Origin: Timema cristinae
Taxonomy: Eukaryota; Arthropoda; Insecta; Phasmatodea; Timematidae
DNA: 64,000 nucleotides
Direction: 5' to 3'
Assembly: GCA_039000515.1 (NCBI GenBank)
Contig: JBCFYV010000001.1
Coordinates: 66,613,289-66,677,288, forward strand
The position numbers and the translations under genes are program-made. Shown here in pieces: positions 57,906-64,000 of the stretch. The number at the start of each line of letters is the position of its first letter. The first letter of the stretch is position 1. Under the pieces are notes generated by a model. The model saw only the letters and a list, made by a program, of their open reading frames with translations, was not told where the DNA came from and ran no database searches.

Positions 57906-58401
57906 AGAGGGATAAGAGAAAGGAGCAATATCATCCACACCTTCACATTCAAATTTTCATCCTTCATCAAGTGTATATTTTGACTAATCAAACATGTGTT
58001 TCCTTTTCAGATAATCATCACAAACTCACAATCAATCAACCCATCTTTCACTAGATATATATTTTCACAAATTCATATTTTTCACCCTCATTCCATGAGG
58101 ATAAGGGCTAGCGTATGCTGCCTGTAACTCACAAAGCAATACAGCCCTTTCACAGGTGACCTAGCTTGGCGCTTCTGCCAAGGTGGATATCTTGTGTCGG
58201 CTACAAACCAACTCAAACCGTGTACTTTGTACAATTAAATCATAGGTACCAAGTCATTTAATATTAAGTTCATGCAACGAGGATAAGGGTCTGTGAAAAC
58301 AACCTGTAACTCGCATATCAAATCAGCCAAAACTTCCCAATGCTTGTCAATGGCTATATTGGCAAGTGGGGAGGTTGGGCAACAGGGGCAACCCATTTCA
58401 T
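57906..58401 (+). other. Jockey LINE 3'UTR with two stem-loop modules (nested copy)
   Basis: The first stem is CTTGGCGCTTCTGCCAAG, fully Watson-Crick. The second pairs CTTGTCAAT with ATTGGCAAG around a short loop. Each follows GAGGATAAGGG and CTGTAACTC. Confidence 0.8.
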
Positions 58402-58415
58402 TTCGTCTCTATAAG

Positions 58416-58631
58416 TTGCTTGTCAGGTTTAAGTCAAGTTTGTTGAATATTCACCTTTCAAACGTTGAATTTGGGTGGATTTGGCCGCCTATTCCGGATA
58501 GGCTGGAACCTCAGCCGTCAATCGACCTTCTAACTCCGCTATCACTTTTGTTGATCACGGATCCTCGTACAGTGAAGTCAACCTTCTAACTGTCCGTCCG
58601 TCCGTCCGTCTCGTCTCGTCCGTCCGTCTGT
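58416..58631 (-). other. distal 5'UTR of the outer Jockey LINE
   Basis: This stretch between the nested copy's right duplication and the outer element's right duplication is the 5' end of the outer element. Its first bases on the minus strand are GACGGACGG and GAGACGAGAC repeats. A GTCCGTCCGTC tract at 58590-58630 could also be partly target DNA, so the exact 5' base is uncertain. Confidence 0.75.
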
Positions 58632-58819
58632 CGATATCTACCTCACACAGAGGTATAACATTAAATATAAGTAGCCATTGTGCACGAAACTGTGCACCTC
58701 GAAGCAGGAATTGTTTCAGTTAATTAATTAAAAACCGTAAAAACGAAGAAATATTAACGCCGCGGGAAAGCTTTATTACTCCATTACAAACAATGTGTAA
58801 AGTAATTTGATTGGCATGG

Positions 58820-60060
58820 AGATTAAACAAAAAGCGTTTGGTTGCTATGTAGAGTTAACAAGAAGAGTTTGGTGGCCATGGAGAGTAAACAATAAGTATT
58901 TGATGTCCATGGAGAGTTAACAAGAAGAGTTTGGTGGCAATGGAGAGTTAACAAGAAGAGATTGGAGGAGATGGAGAATTAACAAGAAGAATTTGGTTTC
59001 CATGGAGAGTAAACAAGAAGAGTTTGGTGGCCATAGAAAGTAAACAAGAAAAGATTGGTGGACTTGGAGAATTAACAAGAAGAGTTTGGTGGCTATGGAA
59101 AGTAAACAAAAAGAGTTTGGTGGACATGGAGAATTAACAAGAAGAGTTTGGAGGTCATGGAGAGTTAACAAGAAAAGATTGGTGGACATGTAAAATAAAC
59201 AAGAAGAGTTTGGTGGCCATTGAGAGTAAACAAGAAAGTTTGGTGGTCATGAAGAGTTAACAAGAAGGGTTTGGTGTCCATGGAGAGTAAACAAGAAAAG
59301 ATTGGTGGACATGAAGAGTAAACAAGAAGAGTTTGGTGGCCATGTAGAGTAAACAAGAAGAGTTTGGTGGCCATGTAGAGTAAACAAGAAGAGTTTGGTG
59401 GTCATGGAGAGTTAACAAGAAGATTTGGTGGCCATGGAGAGTAAAAAAGAAGAGTTTAGTGGCATGGAGAGTAAATAAGAAGAGTTTGGTGGCCATGGAG
59501 AGTAAACAAGAAGAGTTTGGTGCCATAGAGAGTAAACAAGAAGAGATTGGTGGTCATGGAGAGTTAACAAGAAGAGTTTGTGGCCATGGAGAGTAAACAA
59601 GAAGAGTTTGTGGCCATGTAGAGTAATTAGGAAGAGTTTTGGTGGCTATGGAGAGTAAACAAGAAGAGTATTGTGTGGCCATTGAAGGTAAAAAGGAATG
59701 AGTTTGGTGGTCTTGAGAGTAAACAAGAAAGTTTGGTGGCCATGAAGAGTAAACAAGAAGAGTTTGGTGTCAAGTAGAGTTAACAAGAAGAGTTTGGTGG
59801 CCATGGAGAGTAAAAAAAAGAGTTTCGGCCATGAGAGTAAATAAGAAGAGTTTGGTGGCCATGGAGAGTAAATAAGAAGAGTTGGTGGCATAGAGAGTAA
59901 ACAAGAAGAGTTTGGTAGTCATGGAGAGTTAACAAGAAGAGTTTGTGGCCATAGAGAGTAAACAAGAAGAGATTGGTGGACATGGAGAATAACAAGAAGA
60001 GTTTGGTGCCATGGAAAGTAAACAAAAAGATTTTGGTGGTCAGGGAGAGTAAACAAAAGA
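58820..60060. repeat. 31-bp minisatellite, about 40 units
   Basis: The unit is GTAAACAAGAAGAGTTTGGT followed by GGCCATGGAGA, with substitutions such as GTTAACAAG and GTGGACATGG. Because 31 is not a multiple of three, an open minus frame cycles through all three readings every 93 bp, which explains the long His/Leu/Ser/Pro-rich frames here. They are not genes. Confidence 0.95.
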
Positions 60061-62470
60061 GTTTGGGGGTTTGGGGGGAGTAAAAAAGAATTTTTTGGGG
60101 TTGGGTTTTTGGAAAAAAAACCAAGAATTTTTTTGGTTGCCATGGGGAGAAAAAAGAATTTTTTGGGGTGGTCTTGGAGAGTTAAAAAAAAGGGTTTTGG
60201 GGTGGGAAAAAGGAGAAAAACAAAAAAATTTTTTTGGGGGGGAAAAAGGAAAAAAAAAAAAAGGGGTTTTTGGGTTGCCATGGAGAAAAAAAGAAGTTGA
60301 GTTTGGGGGGTATGGAGATTTAAAAAAGGGTTTTTTTGGTTTTGGTATGGAGGAAAACAAAAAAAAATTTTAGTGATCATGGAGAAAAAAAAAGTTTTTA
60401 ATTGGGGGGTCAGGGAAGTTAACAAAAAAAGGGGTTTGGGGGTCATATAGAGTTAACAAAAATTTTTTGGGGTTGGTCGGGGGTTAAAAAAAAAGATTTT
60501 TGGGGGTTTAAAGGGGGAAAAAAAACCCCAAGAATTTTTTGGGGGTGGCATGGAGAGTTAACAAAGTTTTTGGGTTTGGGTTTGGGGGGGAAAAAAGGGG
60601 TTTTTTGGTGGTGATGGGGTTAAAAAAGAAGTTTTGGGGGCCAGGAAGAGAAAAAAAAATTTTATGGTACCCGGGGGGAGAATAAAAAAGTATTTTTTGG
60701 TTTTCCCAATGAAATTTTTTAAAAAAAACCCCCTTTGGTGGTAATGGGGGTAAAAAAAAAAGGGGGTTTTTTGGGGCCGGGGGGAGAGTAAAAAAAAAGA
60801 TTTTGGGGGTTTCTTGGGTGAAAAAAAAGGGGGGTTTTTGGGGGGGTCTGGGGGGTTTTTAAAAAGGGGAAAAAATTTTGGGTTGGTCATGGGGTTTAAA
60901 AAAGAATATTTTTGGGTCAGGGGGTTTTTTTAAAAAGAGGTTTTTTGGTCAGGGGAAAAAAAAAAAAGATGTTTTTTTCCCCCAAAGGGATTTTTAAACA
61001 ATTGAGTTTTTCCCATGGGAGTTAACAAGAAGAGTTTGGTCCCCCAAGGGGGAGAAAACCCAAAGATTTTGGGGGGTTTTTTTGGAGAGAAAAATATGAG
61101 TTTGGTAGTGATGGAGAGAAAACCCCAAATTAAAAATTGGTTGTAAAGGAGGTAAAAAAGGGAAAAATTTTTTTATCGGGGGGAATAAAAAAGAAGGGGT
61201 AGGGGTTTTTTGGGGGAAAAATTAAACAAGAATTTTTTTGGGTCATGGAGGTAAAAAGATTTTTTTGGAAAACCATGGATTTTTAAACAAGTAGATTTGG
61301 TGGTCTTTGAGAGTTAAAAAGGGGTTTTGGGGGTGGTCAGGGGGAAAAAAAACAAAAAGGGTTTTGGGGGGTTGGGGGATTTTAAACCCCAAGAAGGGGT
61401 TTGGGGGGTTTTCAGGGGAAAAAAAAACCAAAAGGGTTTTGTCTGCCCTTTGGATTTTTAAAACCCAAAAAAGGGGTTTGGTGGTCATGGGGGGGTAAAC
61501 AAGTTGATTGGGGTTTTGGAGAGAAAACAAAAGATTTTGTGGTCATGGATTTTTAAATAGGGTTTTTTTTTGGTAAATGGGGATTTTTAACAAAAGAGTT
61601 TGGTGAAAAAGGGGAAAGGAAAAAAAAATTTTTTTTGGTGGAAATGGAGGTAGAAAAGAAGAGTTTGGGGGTCATGGGGGGGTAAACAAGAAGATTTGTT
61701 GGTCAGGGATTTTTAAAAAAGGGAAAAAAATTTTTGGGGGTTTTTGGGGGGAAAACCCCAAAAGGGGGTTTTGGGTTTTCATGGAAAAGTAATCAAAAAT
61801 TTTTTGGTGGTATGAGGATTAAAAAAGAATTTTTTTGGTGGTAATTTTGGGGGTTAACAAGAAGATTTTGGGGTTTTTTTGTGATTAAAAAAAAAGAGAT
61901 TGGTTGTCATGGAGATTAAAAAGAAGATTTGGGGGGTGGCCATGGGCAAAAAAAAGGGGGGGAAATTGGTGGTCTTGGGGAAAATTTAACAAAAGATTTT
62001 GGGGGGGAAAGGGAGTAAAAAAGTTTTTTTTGGGGGGTCATAGAGAAAAAAAAAAAAAAAGAGTTTTGGGGGTCAGGGAAAAAAAAACCCCGGGATGAAT
62101 TGGGGCCCATGGATTTTTAAACAAAAAAAATTGGGGTTGGGGGGGGAGATTTAAACAAAAAAGTTTGGTGGTTAGGGGAAAATTTTAACCCCAAAAAGGG
62201 TTTTTAGTGGTCGGGGGAGTAAACAAAAGGGGTTTTTTGGGGTGGTCATGGGGGTTAAAAAAAGGATTTTTGGGGAGGGAGGTAAAAAAGAAAAATTTTT
62301 GGTTTCCCCCGGGGGATTTAAAAAGGGGAGATTTTTGGGGAAATGGAGAGTAAACAAAAAGGGGTTTGGGTGGTATGGAGAAAAAAACCCCAAAAAGGTT
62401 TTGGGGTTTGGTCATGGGGGGGGAAAAAAGGGGGGTTTTTGGGGTGGACTTTAAAAAGGTAAACAAGAAA
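60061..62470. repeat. continuation of the 31-bp minisatellite in corrupted, homopolymer-rich form
   Basis: Fragments such as GTAAACAAGAAG, GAGTTTGGT and CATGGAGAG recur at about the right spacing. The text between them has collapsed into runs of A, G, T and occasionally C. This looks like poor consensus rather than natural divergence. Open frames here (Lys/Gly or Phe/Pro-rich) are meaningless. Confidence 0.8.
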
Positions 62471-64000
62471 TTTTTTGGTATTAAACATTTTTTTTATCTG
62501 GTCGCCATTTTTTATTTTTTTAATTGTTTTTTTTTTGTGTTTTTTTTTATTTTAAATACCCTTTTTATCTAATAAATATCCTTTTATATTTTTTTTTCCT
62601 CTAAGTTTTTTTATCCTGTTTTTTTTTTCCCCCAAAAAAAATTTTTTTCCCTTTCCCCATTGATATTTTTGTCCCTTTTTTTTTTTTTTAAATTTTTTAC
62701 CCTTTTAAAAACCTAAAATTTTTTTTACGGGAAAAGTTGGGAAAATTTTTTTAAAAAAGGGAAATAAAGGAAAAAAAAATTTTAAAAAAAGTAAAAAAAA
62801 TTTCCCCATAAAAAAAAAAGTCTAAAGGTTAAAGTTTAAGGGTGAAAAGAAAAAGGGGGGCCCCCAAAAAATTTGGGAATGTTTATAAAAAATTTAAAAA
62901 ACCCGTTTTTTATGTTTTCCCCCTTTAAAAATTTAAAAGGGGAAAAAATATAAAAAAACAGCAAACTAAAATATTAGCTTTCTTTTTCCCTTTAAAAAAA
63001 AAAATTTAAAAAAAAAGGGGGTTTTGAAGGGTATGATAGGGGGCCCTTTCCCCCTTTTTAAACTGTGAAATTTTTTTTTTTGGACTTAAAAAGGGTTTCT
63101 TTTTGGGGGGGGAAAAAATTTTTTGGGGTTTTTTTTAAAAAAGCTTTTTTTTTTAAAAAAAATGAAAAATTAAATGAAAAATATGTATTTTTGTTTATTC
63201 AGGGGGCCCCCTTTTTACTTTGATCTATGAGTTTAATTCTATAGTAGTTTTTTAAAAAAAAACCCCTTCAAAAAAATTGAAATTTTTCCAAATTTTTGGA
63301 ATATATTTAAATTTTTTTTTTAAAATTTTAAAAAAAAAAAGGGGCCTTTTAAAAAGGGGACTTTTAAAAAGGGTTTTTTTAAATTTTACCCACACCCCCA
63401 TACATTGTTTAAACCACCCGGGGGGTGTTTTGTGGGTCTCCCCCCTTTTAGTTACGAGAAAAAGGGGGCCCCGGGTTTTTTTCCCCCTTTTGGGTTTTTG
63501 GTATTTTCCTGAAAGAACATTACCCAACGGAAAAGGGTTTTTTGGTTTTTAAAAGGTTGGTTGTTTTTGGGGTTTCCCCTTCTTCCTCCCCCCCCATACT
63601 CATACCGCCTCATATTCACCACCCCCTCATACTCAAAATCCCCCTCCAAATTTCACCCCCTTTATTCATTTATAAAACCCCCAAAATCATTATGCCCCTT
63701 ATCACTATCCCCCCATATCCCCCATAAACCCTTTCTTTATTCACCACCCCCCTCTTTTAAAAAATATCCCCCTTTACTCCCCCTTTCCCCCCATATAAAT
63801 ATCCCCTTTTAAGGATGTTCGGTTGGGGAAAAATTTTTTAAAAAAAAAATTAAGGGGGAGCAAAAAAATTTGAAAACCCCCAAATGCGTAATTTTTGTGA
63901 AATATTTGGGTTTAAAAGTTGTAAAATTTTCCCCGTTTTAAATTTTTTTTTTGCTTTTTTGGGTTTAAATATAAATAACAAAAAAACCCCCGAGTAGTTT
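62471..64000. other. homopolymer-dominated sequence of doubtful reliability
   Basis: The 31-bp unit is gone but runs of four to nine identical bases, including CCCC and GGGG, continue to the window end. About 63580-63810 is C/A/T-rich with CCTCATACTCA-like repeats. I make no biological call here. Confidence 0.7.

Larger units (their letters stand above)
55692..58401 (+). mobile_element. nested 5'-truncated Jockey LINE (plus), inserted in the outer element's 5'UTR
   Basis: It starts inside the endonuclease domain and keeps the rest of ORF2 and the whole 3'UTR, ending GGGGCAACCCATTTCA without poly(A). TTCGTCTCTATAAG flanks it. Same family as the outer element, opposite orientation. Because both copies have complete RT regions and each has its own duplication, this is a second insertion and not a 5' inversion. 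Confidence 0.95.
51110..58631 (-). mobile_element. full-length Jockey-clade LINE (minus), split by a nested copy
   Basis: The outer element comprises 51110-55691 plus 58416-58631, about 4.8 kb once the nested insertion and one copy of its 14-bp duplication are removed. On the minus strand it has a 5'UTR with GACGGACGG repeats, an ORF1 with PRE_C2HC and CCHC knuckles, an ORF2 with endonuclease and RT, and a 3'UTR ending GGGGCAACCCAC without poly(A). It has CGATATCTACCTCA duplications at both ends. The coding regions carry one nonsense codon and three small shifts, so this copy is probably dead, or the sequence has homopolymer errors. Confidence 0.93.

Noticed and set aside
51110..58401. 5' inversion (twin priming) as the origin of the head-to-head Jockey pair
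   Set aside because: Both parts contain a full RT region and 3'UTR, and each has its own target duplication, so two insertions are required.
58917..60124. Series of minus-strand His/Leu/Ser/Pro-rich frames
   Set aside because: A 31-bp repeat read in cycling frames; not coding.
60040..63812. Lys/Gly-rich and Phe/Pro-rich open frames near the window end
   Set aside because: They lie in homopolymer-dominated, probably corrupted sequence.

Overview
This is eukaryotic, almost certainly arthropod (probably insect) genomic DNA. It is AT-rich with few open frames, has introns with GT-AG splice sites, and is dominated by transposable elements and tandem repeats. There is no bacterial-style gene packing. 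The insect call rests on Jockey-clade LINEs, tRNA-derived SINEs and hAT transposons; no species can be named from the sequence alone.

The one host gene I can defend is a minus-strand homologue of the glutamate receptor-interacting protein (GRIP). Five consecutive coding exons (40345-40512, 35039-35201, 26484-26771, 12124-12311, 11197-11298) join in phase across all four introns. They encode a linker, PDZ2, PDZ3 and the start of the following serine/proline-rich linker. The 5' exons (PDZ1) and 3' exons (PDZ4-7) were not found. Most of the window from 11.2 to 40.5 kb is therefore GRIP intron filled with repeats.

Layout. 1-7.1 kb: AT-rich DNA with a 31-bp and an 84-bp tandem array, a hAT-like MITE, related AT-rich interspersed repeats and two worn SINEs. 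7.1-9.4 kb: a decayed hAT. 9.6-10.8 kb: remnants resembling a Polinton/adintovirus-type element. 10.9-11.1 kb: a LINE 3' end. 11.2-12.3 kb: GRIP exons E and D. 12.36-19.31 kb: a long hAT-type insertion with an 8-bp target duplication, starting 37 bp upstream of the exon D splice acceptor. 20.15-25.57 kb: a 52-bp minisatellite split by a complete 4.9-kb hAT whose transposase is broken by a 46-bp tandem duplication. 27.1-31.6 kb: a degenerate GC-richer Jockey LINE. 36.5-39.5 kb: a SINE and two hAT relics, one apparently inserted in the other. 43.5-45.2 kb: a 5'-truncated Jockey copy. 47.1 and 50.6 kb: two arrays of one 21-bp minisatellite. 51.1-58.6 kb: a full-length Jockey LINE (minus) split by a 5'-truncated copy of the same family (plus). 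58.8-60.06 kb: a 31-bp minisatellite. From about 60.06 kb to the end the sequence turns into homopolymer-dominated text that I regard as unreliable assembly.

The most notable signals are: (1) the Jockey family ends without poly(A) in two 3'UTR stem-loop modules, one supported by a compensatory base-pair series across three copies; (2) three SINE types with different heads share one 3' tail containing a small hairpin; (3) GRIP exon D is tightly bracketed by a hAT end and a fold-back repeat.
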